Both the position numbers and the translations under genes were made by a program. From CALEMW01 sp964343835 (GTDB lineage Bacteria > Krumholzibacteriota > Krumholzibacteriia > LZORAL124-64-63): a stretch of 64,000 nucleotides of DNA. Where the stretch lies: contig CAYFKR010000013.1 in NCBI GenBank assembly GCA_964343835.1, forward strand, positions 1 to 64,000, in the 5' to 3' direction. The notes below the pieces were generated by a model that saw only the letters and a program-made list of their open reading frames with translations, was not told where the DNA came from and made no database searches. Positions 34,944 to 43,189 of this stretch are shown one piece after another; the stretch's first letter is position 1; every line of letters begins with the position of its first letter.

Positions 34944-35598
34944 TGAACAGGGTCTTCACCCGACTCCAACTCGCTTCTTCCGAGGCGACAGCCGCTTCCT
35001 GCACGATCATGTCGAACTGGATGGACCCACTGTAGCCGTCGATGACGCTTCCGGACGCGCCCGCATACTTGCCGAAGTTGACCCAGTACGTACCGGGTTC
35101 TTCGATGGTGCCTTCGAACACGCTCTGGTCGGGATAGGCGGACAGGTACAGGATGAAGGACGACCCCTCCACGGCGAAGAAGTCGCAGTACTCGTCCCGG
35201 TCGCTCCGTTCGAGCTCAATCCTGTAGTCGCATGCGGTGGTGGTGGTGAAGTAGAAGTGCACACGGGAGTTGAGGTGCAGCAATCCGCCTCCCTCATGGT
35301 GCGACTCCAAGTTTCCGTTCTCGAGAAGTCCCTGCACACGGAGCCTGGAGCTGGACAGCGAGAGCTCGGTGAGCTGCCGCGACCACGCCCCATAGAGTCC
35401 TCCCGCATCCACGACCTCCTCGTCGTACACGCCGAGGGCTTCCGACGATACGATCGATTCCTGGATGCCGCCCGAGGTCAGGTACTCGATCTCCACGATC
35501 CGCTCGATCGAATCGAGGGACACCTGGCCCGAGGCGTCGACGGGGAGGGCGGCGAGCACGGCTCCGAGGGCGATGATGGCCGATAACATGGTTCTCAT
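34936..35598 (-). CDS. Secreted protein with short basic-aromatic C-terminal tail
   Basis: A 220-residue exported protein of unknown function. The start is the ATG after AAGGAG; the signal peptide runs MLSAIIALGAVLAALPVDAS. The mature part is predicted beta-rich, with a pair of cysteines (TACDYRIE and DEYCDFFA). A region (YTFV-like strands, EEPGTYWVNFGKYAG) suggests a jelly-roll sandwich. It ends SWSRVKTLFRK, the third instance of the shared tail. Codon use is less GC-extreme than in its neighbours. No partner gene is obvious. Confidence 0.78.
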   Translation of the reverse strand: MRTMLSAIIALGAVLAALPVDASGQVSLDSIERIVEIEYLTSGGIQESIVSSEALGVYDEEVVDAGGLYGAWSRQLTELSLSSSRLRVQGLLENGNLESHHEGGGLLHLNSRVHFYFTTTTACDYRIELERSDRDEYCDFFAVEGSSFILYLSAYPDQSVFEGTIEEPGTYWVNFGKYAGASGSVIDGYSGSIQFDMIVQEAAVASEEASWSRVKTLFRK

Positions 35599-35693
35599 AA
35601 CGATCTCCTTCGACAACATGAATCAGTGATGATGTAGGGATCAACATAGGGACGATGCGAGGTGCCAGTCAATCCGACCCATGGCATGACGCA

Positions 35694-35725
35694 AACGGCG
35701 GCCCACCCGAAGGTGAGCCGCCGTT
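35694..35725 (-). terminator. Hairpin downstream of sodB
   Basis: AACGGCGGC pairs with GCCGCCGTT, with an inner CACC-CGAA-GGTG stem. It lies 21 bases past the sodB stop. The T-run on the minus strand is short. Confidence 0.6.
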
Positions 35726-35745
35726 CCGATTGCAAATCGTATCGC

Positions 35746-36330
35746 CTAGCCGGCGAAGTTCTTCGCCGCGAACTCCCAGTTCACGACGTTCCACCACGAC
35801 TCGATGTACGCCGGACGCGCGTTGCGCTTGTCCACGTAGTAGGCGTGCTCCCACACGTCGATGGTCAGCACGGGGGTCACGCCGTGGGTCAGGGCGGAGC
35901 CGGCGTCGTCGGTGTTGAGGATGGCCAGCTTGCCGTCGGCGCCCTTGACCAGCCAGGTCCAGCCGGAGCCGAAGTTGGTGGCGGCGGACTTGGTGAAGGC
36001 CTCCTTGAAGGCGTCGAACGAGCCGAAGGCGTCGTCGATCGCCGCGGCCAGATCGCCCGTGGGCGCGCCGCCGCCGTTCGGCGACAGGCCGTTGAAGTAG
36101 AAGGTGTGGTTCCACACCTGGGCGGCGTTGTTGAACACGCCGCCGGCCGGGGCCTTCTTCACGATGTCCTCGAGTGACATGTCGGCGAACTCGGTGCCCG
36201 GGACCAGCCCGTTGAGGTTGGTCACGTAGGCGTTGTGGTGCTTGCCGTGGTGGAACTCCAGGGTCTCGGCCGAGATGTGCGGCTCGAGGGCGTCCTTGGC
36301 GAAGGGCAGCTCGGGAAGAACGTGCTCCAT
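35746..36330 (-). CDS. sodB: Superoxide dismutase, Fe-type
   Basis: A 194-residue cytoplasmic Fe/Mn superoxide dismutase that converts superoxide to oxygen and hydrogen peroxide. Metal ligands are His27, His75 (NHTFYF), Asp158 and His162 (DVWEHAYY). FNNAAQVWNHTFYF and NFGSGWTWLV are of the iron type, though metal choice cannot be proven from sequence. Full length, no signal peptide. AAGGAG precedes the ATG. It is monocistronic with a hairpin behind it. Its presence shows the organism meets oxygen despite the glycyl radical enzyme. Confidence 0.95.
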   Translation of the reverse strand: MEHVLPELPFAKDALEPHISAETLEFHHGKHHNAYVTNLNGLVPGTEFADMSLEDIVKKAPAGGVFNNAAQVWNHTFYFNGLSPNGGGAPTGDLAAAIDDAFGSFDAFKEAFTKSAATNFGSGWTWLVKGADGKLAILNTDDAGSALTHGVTPVLTIDVWEHAYYVDKRNARPAYIESWWNVVNWEFAAKNFAG

Positions 36331-36578
36331 GACGGGTCTCCTTCTCTCTATGCTTGGTCGTTTCGACGAATGAATCGATGAGGCGCGATCAGGATAAACC
36401 CGCCCGGACGGGGCCGCAACCGCCGTTCAAGAGCGATATCGGCTCCCAGTGACACTTATTTTGAAAATGTGATGACGATTTTCGGTAAGACCTCCGCCCG
36501 CCGCCCAACGAACCGGGCGTCCGCCGCATTCCCCCGGGCTCCCCGCCCGACGACGAATACCCGAGAGGGAGGTCGACC

Positions 36579-37151
36579 ATGAAGACGAAGGCAACGCTCA
36601 CGACCCTGGCCGTCGCGCTCGCGCTGACGGCGCTCCCCTCCTGGCCGGTCCTGGCCCAGGACCTGGACCTCGAGCTCACCGGCGTGGGCCTGGAGGTCGG
36701 CAACGGCGAGTACCGCCTGCGCCCCCAGGTGGCCATCCGCAACGCCGGCAACCTGGCCAGCCACGCCCTGAAGATCGCCATGTTCTACGGTCCGATCCTG
36801 CGCCAGGAAGCGGCGTCGATCGTGGACTACGTCCAGAACCACCACACGTGCTGGAACTACAGCTGGCCCAACTGCGGCCAGGGCGACTGCCTGGAGATCT
36901 ACACCTTCAGTGCCACCTGGACCGCCGAGTGCGACCAGTCGGGGTTCTTCTTCACGTGCGTCTGCAAGTACGACGTGGAGACGTACTTCGCCTGGGAGCC
37001 CTTCACGGGCGAGCCCACCGTCACCGTCATGGTGGACCCCTGGAACGAGGTCCCCGAGGTGGACGAGGACAACAACATCATGACCATCTCCCTGGAACCG
37101 GTGCAGTCGGACACCCCCACGTGGGGTGCGGTCAAGTCGCTGTACCGATAG
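36579..37151 (+). CDS. Secreted CARDB-like protein with short basic-aromatic C-terminal tail
   Basis: A 190-residue exported protein. Signal peptide TLAVALALTALPSWPVLAQ. The mature part looks like one CARDB/Ig-type sandwich (IRNAGNLASHALKIAMFYG at the start; VDPWNEVPEVDEDNNIMTI at the end). A cysteine-rich insert (CWNYSWPNCGQGDCLEIY, then C-x-C) probably forms disulfides. It ends TWGAVKSLYR, the fourth and cleanest copy of the shared tail. GGGAGG precedes the ATG. A strong hairpin follows. Confidence 0.8.
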   Translation: MKTKATLTTLAVALALTALPSWPVLAQDLDLELTGVGLEVGNGEYRLRPQVAIRNAGNLASHALKIAMFYGPILRQEAASIVDYVQNHHTCWNYSWPNCGQGDCLEIYTFSATWTAECDQSGFFFTCVCKYDVETYFAWEPFTGEPTVTVMVDPWNEVPEVDEDNNIMTISLEPVQSDTPTWGAVKSLYR

Positions 37152-37173
37152 ATGCGTCTCCCCCCCGGACGCG

Positions 37174-37209
37174 ACGACGCGCCCCGCTTCACGCGGGGCG
37201 CGCCGTCTT
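37174..37209. terminator. Hairpin between convergent genes
   Basis: GCGCCCCGC and GCGGGGCGC form a perfect nine-base stem around TTCAC, with a short GTCTTC after it. It separates the secreted protein from the convergent PAS gene. Confidence 0.6.
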
Positions 37210-37232
37210 CGGCCCGGAGCAACCGGCACCGA

Positions 37233-37823
37233 TCAGATCAGGCAGGCATCCTTGGCGTCGTCGGAGGCGGCGGCTTCGCAGGCCTCCTCTTCCTCCACCC
37301 TGATCCGCATCTCCACGGGCTGGGCGTCCTCGATCTTCAGCAGCACCACGCCCTTCCGCTTCTCCGTGCTGATCATGAAGCGCACCTTCATGATCCCCAC
37401 CGCAGCGTCCAGGTCCTGGACGGCGGGCACGCGCACCTGCGCATCCCCCGTCATGTGCGTCTCCATGACGGTGTTGCGGATGGTGCAGGTCTGGCAGTGG
37501 ACGGTACGGCCGCAGCCGCCCGGATCGTCGGCGTAGGCGCACCCGAAGATGTCGCCGCCGAGGCATCCCCGGATCTCCTCGAGACTGCGTCCGACCATCT
37601 CCTGGGCGAGGAGGTTGGCGCCCCGGACGATGCCGGAGTCGTCGACCACGAAGACGGGGACCTCGATCTCCTCGAGCAGGTCGTCGAGGGTATCGCGGGA
37701 GTCCTCCAGGAAGTCCTCCATGCAGCTCCGACAGATGCCGTGGCTGATGTCGCCGCAGTTCCGGGGCTGTTCGCGGTCCTCCTCCAGGGAGACGCCGCAG
37801 TAGGAGCAGATCTGGTGGATCAT
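37233..37823 (-). CDS. Cysteine-rich PAS-domain sensor protein
   Basis: A 196-residue soluble protein. The N-terminus has a possible zinc site (ICSYCGVSLEED, then SHGICRSC). A helix (LEDSRDTLDDLLEEIE) leads into a PAS domain (VPVFVVDDSGIVRGANLLAQ) that carries an unusual cysteine cluster (GDIFGC, GGCGRTVHCQTCTIR) which might hold a metal or cluster. There is no kinase or output domain, so it must act through a partner. The C-terminus is very acidic. The start codon lies inside the arm of a 15-base hairpin, suggesting translational control. Confidence 0.8.
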   Translation of the reverse strand: MIHQICSYCGVSLEEDREQPRNCGDISHGICRSCMEDFLEDSRDTLDDLLEEIEVPVFVVDDSGIVRGANLLAQEMVGRSLEEIRGCLGGDIFGCAYADDPGGCGRTVHCQTCTIRNTVMETHMTGDAQVRVPAVQDLDAAVGIMKVRFMISTEKRKGVVLLKIEDAQPVEMRIRVEEEEACEAAASDDAKDACLI

Positions 37824-37859
37824 GGCGGGGGTCCTTTCTATCCTGACCCCGCCATGATC
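37818..37859 (-). promoter_or_regulatory. Inverted repeat enclosing the ribosome site and start codon of the PAS gene
   Basis: On the mRNA, GATCATGGCGGGGTC pairs with GACCC(C)CGCCATGATC with one bulged base. The loop holds the GGATAGAAAG ribosome-site region and the 3' arm holds the ATG. Folded, the start codon would be blocked. A palindromic operator is the alternative reading. Confidence 0.6.
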
Positions 37860-37910
37860 GGTTATTTGCCTAACGACTTTGGGTATTTCGGGGGAGGGGG
37901 GGAGGGCGGA

Positions 37911-39521
37911 TCACTCGATGTTAAAGTCGATGCCGGAGATGGTGTTGGCGCCGGAGATCTCGAAGACGGTGGCTTCGGACCAGTGGGGGGTTCCGGGGTG
38001 CCAGACGTATTCGCCCTGGAGGGTGTCGCCGGGGGTATAGGTGCCGGAGATGCGGTAGGCGACTTTGTAGCGGGCGTCGGGGAGGCCCATCAGCTCGAAA
38101 CGAGGCTCTCTCCAGCGTACGCTTTCCTGCCCCCTGATCACGCTGTCCGACTCCGACACGGCGATGACGTGGTGGATCCAGTAGTCATCGATACTCCCGA
38201 CGGATCCGATGAGCATTCCCCCGTGGATCAGCTCGACATCGAGGGATGCTACGCCGCCGTCGGGAGGAACCGTGAAGACGGTGGCGCTTTCGGGTTCCTG
38301 GGTTCCGTCATACCACTGGGAGAACCATGGGGTCTGGCCCTGAAGAGAAGGCAAGGTGCTCAACCTCAACGTGTACTCACCGGGCGGCACTCCGATCCAG
38401 CTGGTCATCGAACCGTCAATGGCGTGCGTGGTCTTCGAGTCCACGACGCCGAGGGTGTCCGCCGTGCGGAGTTCCAGGTTCAGGAGTCCGCCAGCCCACG
38501 TATCGGCGTGGAACCTGATTCCGATTCCACTGACGGCCTGATCGATGTCCTGGATCTCGACACCGTGATCAAGGTCGAACACCTCGGCGTCCTCGTAGCT
38601 CTCCCCTCCGATCCAGATCAGGGAGTCTCCATAGGACACGGCCACCTTGACCGGTTCCGGCACGTGAAAGAGCAGGTTGTAGTCGCCGTCGTCATCGGGG
38701 CTCGTCCGATTGATTCTCGTCTGCTCGTGGATACTGAAGGCGTCGACATCGGGGGAGGAGGCTCCCGTCGACAGCCATGCACCGGAGATCCGCCCGGAAA
38801 TCGAGGCCGGCCCGCCCTCGAGGGACTCGCTCAGCACGATCGACTCTCCCCCGGTCAAGTCCACCACCGTGGCGCTGGCCGTATCCCGGACCCCGGGGAA
38901 CAGGAAGGTTTCGCTTCCGCCCTGCTCTGCGGGATCGGAGAACGTCATCTGAATGCCGTAGCGATCCGGAATCAGCCATCTCATGGATGCCGTGGCCACA
39001 CCGTCGACGACTTCTCCGTAGACCGTCCACACCGTCCCATCGGACTCGAGCCAGCCCGACTCGAGATCGAGGATCGCGGCGCGGAAATCATCACCATCCG
39101 GGAGGTGGATGGGAGCCAGTTCCAGATCGATTGCACACAGGACGAAGTCGGCACGCGCAGGCGGGCCCGTCGGATTGACGACGAGCGTGTCCTGGTCTCC
39201 ACTGTCGTATGACAGGCCCGTCTCCGAACGATAGACGTTCGGACCGCCGGAATAGTCGAGATGCAGCGTGTAGCTCCCGGTGGGCAGATCCATGGAGAAC
39301 CTGCCATCCTCATCCAGAACGGCTTCGAAGAAGCGGCCACCGTCGTTCGGAAGATACTCGCCCTTGATGTGGACGATGCATTCACCTTCCGAGGGAACCG
39401 GTGTGACGGTCCCCTCGATCCGGCCCGACTGGGGAGACGGGCCCCAGGGGTTCTCCTCGCAGCCGGGCACGAGGGCCGCAAGACACCAGAGCAGGATGAG
39501 CGATACGACCAGTTGCCTCAT
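37911..39521 (-). CDS. Lipoprotein with repeated carboxypeptidase-regulatory-like domains
   Basis: A 536-residue predicted lipoprotein with lipobox LVPGC. The mature part reads as a string of beta-sandwich modules of the carboxypeptidase-regulatory / SdrB kind, with patterns such as GRIEGTVTPVPSEGE, DEDGRFSMDLPTGSYTLHLD and GVPPGEYTLRLS. It is a paralogue of the upstream gene: both close with a block of the form PGT-EA-V-G-T-GI. The ATG overlaps that gene's stop by four bases. No enzyme motif is seen. It probably forms part of the cell envelope surface. Confidence 0.78.
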   Translation of the reverse strand: MRQLVVSLILLWCLAALVPGCEENPWGPSPQSGRIEGTVTPVPSEGECIVHIKGEYLPNDGGRFFEAVLDEDGRFSMDLPTGSYTLHLDYSGGPNVYRSETGLSYDSGDQDTLVVNPTGPPARADFVLCAIDLELAPIHLPDGDDFRAAILDLESGWLESDGTVWTVYGEVVDGVATASMRWLIPDRYGIQMTFSDPAEQGGSETFLFPGVRDTASATVVDLTGGESIVLSESLEGGPASISGRISGAWLSTGASSPDVDAFSIHEQTRINRTSPDDDGDYNLLFHVPEPVKVAVSYGDSLIWIGGESYEDAEVFDLDHGVEIQDIDQAVSGIGIRFHADTWAGGLLNLELRTADTLGVVDSKTTHAIDGSMTSWIGVPPGEYTLRLSTLPSLQGQTPWFSQWYDGTQEPESATVFTVPPDGGVASLDVELIHGGMLIGSVGSIDDYWIHHVIAVSESDSVIRGQESVRWREPRFELMGLPDARYKVAYRISGTYTPGDTLQGEYVWHPGTPHWSEATVFEISGANTISGIDFNIE

Positions 39522-41044
39522 CGCCCTCCCCCATCGAGGTCCGCCGGCAGGCTCCAGGTGATGCCGGTCACCGTTTCGCCGCCGGTCACCTCCACGAGGG
39601 CGGCCTCGGTCATTTCCGTCGTGCCGGGATACCACCAGCCTCCCTGCTCGGTTGCGACGCCGAGGTGGTACGCCCCGTCAGCCAGTCCCACGAACCGGAT
39701 GTTCCCAAGCGTGAACCGTCGACTCCAAAGGCCCGAGCAGACCCTCTCGCCGTCCTGGTCCAGGATGAAGGCGAGGACGGAATGCGGCGTGCCGCCGTCC
39801 GCCTCGAAAACCGTCGCCTCGATCCCGCCGCCTTCGACGAGTTCCATGTCGATGGTCGTCAACTGTTCCGCTCCGACCTCGACGGGGGCTGCATCGTCCA
39901 GGGATGTTCCGCCGTACCACTGCGGAGCGAAATCGACGATCCCGCAGTTCCCGTCCACGAACACCCTGAACTCGCCCGGCTCATGAACGAGCAGACAGAC
40001 TTCCACCCCGCGGGCGATGGTCAGGCCGACGCGGTGGCCGTCCTCATTCCAGAGAGCGACGGAGGCTTCGGGGTCCAGGATGTCTCCCGGCCCATCGAGC
40101 CGCACGGCGAGAGCCTGCACCGGAAACAGGAGATCCGAGTAGCGATCACCGGGGGCCAGTGGAAGAACCGTGGCGGTCTCCTCCGAGTCACCCCCGTACC
40201 AGAGGGGCCAGGGACCTGCGGAGAGACGCAGTCGAATCGGCTCAGGAACGAAGATGGGGACAGAGAACGTTCCATCCTCCTCGGTTCTCCCCAGGCTCCA
40301 CATCCACCCATCGCTACCGACTACCCAGAGCCGCATTCCACTCAAGCTGTATCGCTCGACCCAGTCGCCGCTCAACGCTCCCTCGATGGTGGCGACCTGA
40401 TCGCTCAGGTCGAACTCGAGCCTGCGTATCCGATGGGCGGCCAAGGCGAAGGCCTCGGCTGCATCGGGATCCCGTGTCCCCGGTAAATGGACGGTCCCGT
40501 GGGTATGCCAGGATTCCAGAGTGAACGTGTAGGTTCCCGGCAGAATCGGCGTGAGCGGAAAACTCAGGACTCCGGACGACACGGAGCCCCCGAGAGACCA
40601 TGCCCGCCCGCCATCCTCATCGAAGGCATACAGAGTAAATTGTTCTCCCGCGAACTCGGCGGGAACGGCGACATCGATCGAGACTCCCGCGACATGGATA
40701 TCGAAACGCCATGCCACGTTCGCGAGGGCGAACGTGTCTGATTCGACCTCCAGCCTCCTGCTGGACGAGTCGAGCGCGATGAAGACCTTGTAGTTGCCGT
40801 TCGGAACGTCGAGGCGATAGAAGCCCGTGGAATCCGCCCGGACACTGGAGGTGATGTTCGTCTCCCGGCCTTCCTCCATGCGGACCACCATCACAACCAG
40901 CTCGGCAGGCTCCCCGCCCATCGTAACGTAACCATACACCGCCCCAAGAGGCCCCTCCGGCATCCCCGGATCCCCCCCGCAGGACAGGCAGGACACGGCG
41001 GCGGCGATGGCGGTTGCGAGTAGCAGGATCCGGCGTGCGTTCAT
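39518..41044 (-). CDS. Lipoprotein, paralogue of the downstream lipoprotein
   Basis: A 508-residue predicted lipoprotein with lipobox CLSCGG. Its beta-sandwich modules follow the same carboxypeptidase-regulatory-like pattern (YGYVTMGGEPAELVV, STGFYRLDVPNGNYKVFIA) and the C-terminus (GGETVTGITWSLP) matches that of the following paralogue. The two are translationally coupled (ATGA). GC is a little lower than in the surrounding genes. It is divergent from the Tat-exported epimerase-like gene over 194 bases in which I see no clear site. Confidence 0.78.
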   Translation of the reverse strand: MNARRILLLATAIAAAVSCLSCGGDPGMPEGPLGAVYGYVTMGGEPAELVVMVVRMEEGRETNITSSVRADSTGFYRLDVPNGNYKVFIALDSSSRRLEVESDTFALANVAWRFDIHVAGVSIDVAVPAEFAGEQFTLYAFDEDGGRAWSLGGSVSSGVLSFPLTPILPGTYTFTLESWHTHGTVHLPGTRDPDAAEAFALAAHRIRRLEFDLSDQVATIEGALSGDWVERYSLSGMRLWVVGSDGWMWSLGRTEEDGTFSVPIFVPEPIRLRLSAGPWPLWYGGDSEETATVLPLAPGDRYSDLLFPVQALAVRLDGPGDILDPEASVALWNEDGHRVGLTIARGVEVCLLVHEPGEFRVFVDGNCGIVDFAPQWYGGTSLDDAAPVEVGAEQLTTIDMELVEGGGIEATVFEADGGTPHSVLAFILDQDGERVCSGLWSRRFTLGNIRFVGLADGAYHLGVATEQGGWWYPGTTEMTEAALVEVTGGETVTGITWSLPADLDGGGR

Positions 41045-41238
41045 GGATGTGGCGATTCCTGTCCGGGATGACCGATGGGATGCGATCGCGGAATCCTACA
41101 CCACCCCCGCCCTCGCAACCATCCCCATGTGGCGGCGGGCCGGCGGTTGTGGGATCATGCCGGGAGTCCGCAACCCGTGCACCGCCGGCCCGTATCGTCA
41201 CCCGCTCGCGCCGTTCTCCCCGACCCCGGAGGCCCCCC

Positions 41239-42390
41239 ATGACCACCCCCTGGACCCGCCGCACCTTCCTGAAGACCACCGCCCTCGCCGGCGCCGCCCT
41301 GTCGCTCACCGATCCGGTGTTCGCATCGAGCGGGTCGCCGCGCAGCCTGAAGGTCCTGATCCTCGGCGGCACGGGTCAGACCGGGCCCCACCTGGTGAAC
41401 GATCTGCTGGCGGCGGGCCACGTGCCGACGCTGTTCAACCGCGGTCGGCGCTCGGAGGAGCTGTTCCCGGACGTCGAGTGCCTGATCGGCGATCGCGATC
41501 CGGAGAAGCCCGAGGGGTTGGATGCACTGCGGGCGGAGATCGACGGCGGACGCCGGTGGGACGTGTGCATCGACGTGTGGCCCCACATCCCGAAGATCGT
41601 GGAGGCCACGGCGACGCTGCTTCAGGGGAGCGTGGACTGGTACATGTTCGTCTCGTCGGTGTCGGCTTATGCGGACCACTCGATCCCGAACATGGACGAG
41701 ACGGCGCCCGTGGGCGAAGCGCCCGACGCGGACGACACCGAATTCACCTGGGACCTCTTCGGCCCCTTCAAGGCCGAGTGCGAGAACCGCGTGCGACGGC
41801 TCTACCCGGACAACCACACCATCTTCCGGCCCGGCCTGATCGTGGGCCCGCGCGACTTCAGCAACCGCGGCGTGTACTGGCCGGTGCGGGTGCGCCAGGG
41901 CGGCGAGATCCTGGCTCCGGGCGGCGGCGACGACCCCATCCAGGTCATCGACGGCCGCGACCTGACGTCCTTCGAGGTGCTGTGCATGGAGCGCGCGATC
42001 GGCGGCACGTTCAACGTGATCGGTCCGCACCCGTCGGCGCCCCTGACCATGCGCGGCCTGCTGGAGACCTGCCGCGACGCCACGGGATCGGACGCGACCT
42101 TCACCTGGGTCGACAACGCCTTCCTGGAGGAGCACGAGGTGGGCGCCTGGATGGACATGCCCTGCTGGATCCCGCCCGAGGGCGAGTACGCCGGGTTCGG
42201 CAGCCGCAGCATCGCCAAGGCGGTGGCGGCGGGCCTGACGTTCCGGCCCCTGGCCGACACGGTGCGCGACACGCTGACGTGGTACGACGGCCTCACCGAC
42301 GAGCGACGCGAGGGCGTGCGGAAGCGGGCGGGCGTGGCGGCGGAGAAGGAGGCCGAGGTGCTCGCGGCGTGGCACGAGTCGAAGGGGTAG
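41239..42390 (+). CDS. Tat-exported NAD-dependent epimerase/dehydratase-like protein
   Basis: A 383-residue extended-SDR protein. A twin-arginine signal (TRRTFLKTTALAGAALSL) indicates export in folded form with cofactor. The Rossmann motif is LILGGTGQTGPHLV. The region of the usual catalytic Tyr (VSSVSAYADHS) lacks a clear YxxxK, as in the atypical, often regulatory or isoflavone-reductase-like members. FRPGLIVGPRD is a family block. GGAGG precedes the ATG; the open frame upstream is rejected. The substrate is unknown and activity is uncertain. It ends three bases before the convergent rhodanese gene. Confidence 0.82.
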   Translation: MTTPWTRRTFLKTTALAGAALSLTDPVFASSGSPRSLKVLILGGTGQTGPHLVNDLLAAGHVPTLFNRGRRSEELFPDVECLIGDRDPEKPEGLDALRAEIDGGRRWDVCIDVWPHIPKIVEATATLLQGSVDWYMFVSSVSAYADHSIPNMDETAPVGEAPDADDTEFTWDLFGPFKAECENRVRRLYPDNHTIFRPGLIVGPRDFSNRGVYWPVRVRQGGEILAPGGGDDPIQVIDGRDLTSFEVLCMERAIGGTFNVIGPHPSAPLTMRGLLETCRDATGSDATFTWVDNAFLEEHEVGAWMDMPCWIPPEGEYAGFGSRSIAKAVAAGLTFRPLADTVRDTLTWYDGLTDERREGVRKRAGVAAEKEAEVLAAWHESKG

Positions 42391-42393
42391 TTC

Positions 42394-43089
42394 CTACTCG
42401 ACGGGAAGACCGGCCCGGGTCCAGTCCTTGATGCCGCGCCGCAGGTTCACCACCTGCTCGAAGCCCGCATCCACAAGCATCTTGGCGGCCACGGTGCTGC
42501 GGTTGCCGGAGCGGCAGTAAACGAAGACCGGGTCGGTCTCGCGTCCCTTCAGCATCCCCATGCGCTGCTGGAAGACCTGCACCGGGATCAGCTCGGCGCC
42601 GGCGATGTGGCCCGACAGGAATTCGGGCTCCGTGCGCACGTCCAGGATCAGCGGCTGCACGTTGGCGATGTACTCCGCAGCCTCCTTCCCCTCGACCTCC
42701 CGATAGCTGGCCGCCCGGAACTCCAGGGCGGTGATCACGCCCGACGCATCGCCGGCCGTGAACGCGAACCCCCCGGCGTCGGGGAACTTCACGTAGGGCT
42801 TCTCGCCTTCGGCCGCGGGGAACGTGCGGCTGGTCTCGCGGGAGGGGATCTCCAGGGCGAACGTGGAGCCGTCGGCCATCTCGAAGCGCACGTAGTCGCC
42901 GCGATAGATGGTCAACGCCTGATCCGCCGCGCCGGGCTCGAGGGTCAGCACGCGAAGCCCCGCCTCCACGGTACCGGAGGCGGAGGGCGAAGCGGCGTCG
43001 CGGGCCTGGTCGCCGCCGGTGCAGCCCACGGGCAGGGCGGCAAGCAGGACGGCGAGCAAGAGCATCGGCGCGGTGCGGATCAGGGGCAT
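42394..43089 (-). CDS. Rhodanese-domain lipoprotein with cupredoxin-like N-terminal domain
   Basis: A 231-residue predicted lipoprotein (lipobox LPVGC). About residues 40-130 look like a small cupredoxin-type sandwich (TIYRGDYVRFEMADGSTFAL) without evident copper ligands. The C-terminal rhodanese domain has active Cys192 in YCRSGNRS, preceded by PLILDVRTEPEF. Rhodaneses move sulfane sulfur; a surface or periplasmic lipoprotein form could act on thiosulfate or polysulfide. GGGAG precedes the ATG. It is followed convergently by the Tat protein gene. Confidence 0.85.
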   Translation of the reverse strand: MPLIRTAPMLLLAVLLAALPVGCTGGDQARDAASPSASGTVEAGLRVLTLEPGAADQALTIYRGDYVRFEMADGSTFALEIPSRETSRTFPAAEGEKPYVKFPDAGGFAFTAGDASGVITALEFRAASYREVEGKEAAEYIANVQPLILDVRTEPEFLSGHIAGAELIPVQVFQQRMGMLKGRETDPVFVYCRSGNRSTVAAKMLVDAGFEQVVNLRRGIKDWTRAGLPVE

Positions 43090-43189
43090 GGAGGAGCTCC
43101 CGGCTGGAGATAGTTTCAAATCTTCGATGACGACAATATATGACGACGCCCCGGACCTGCAAGTCCGGGGCGCCTGTCCTGCGGGCGGC

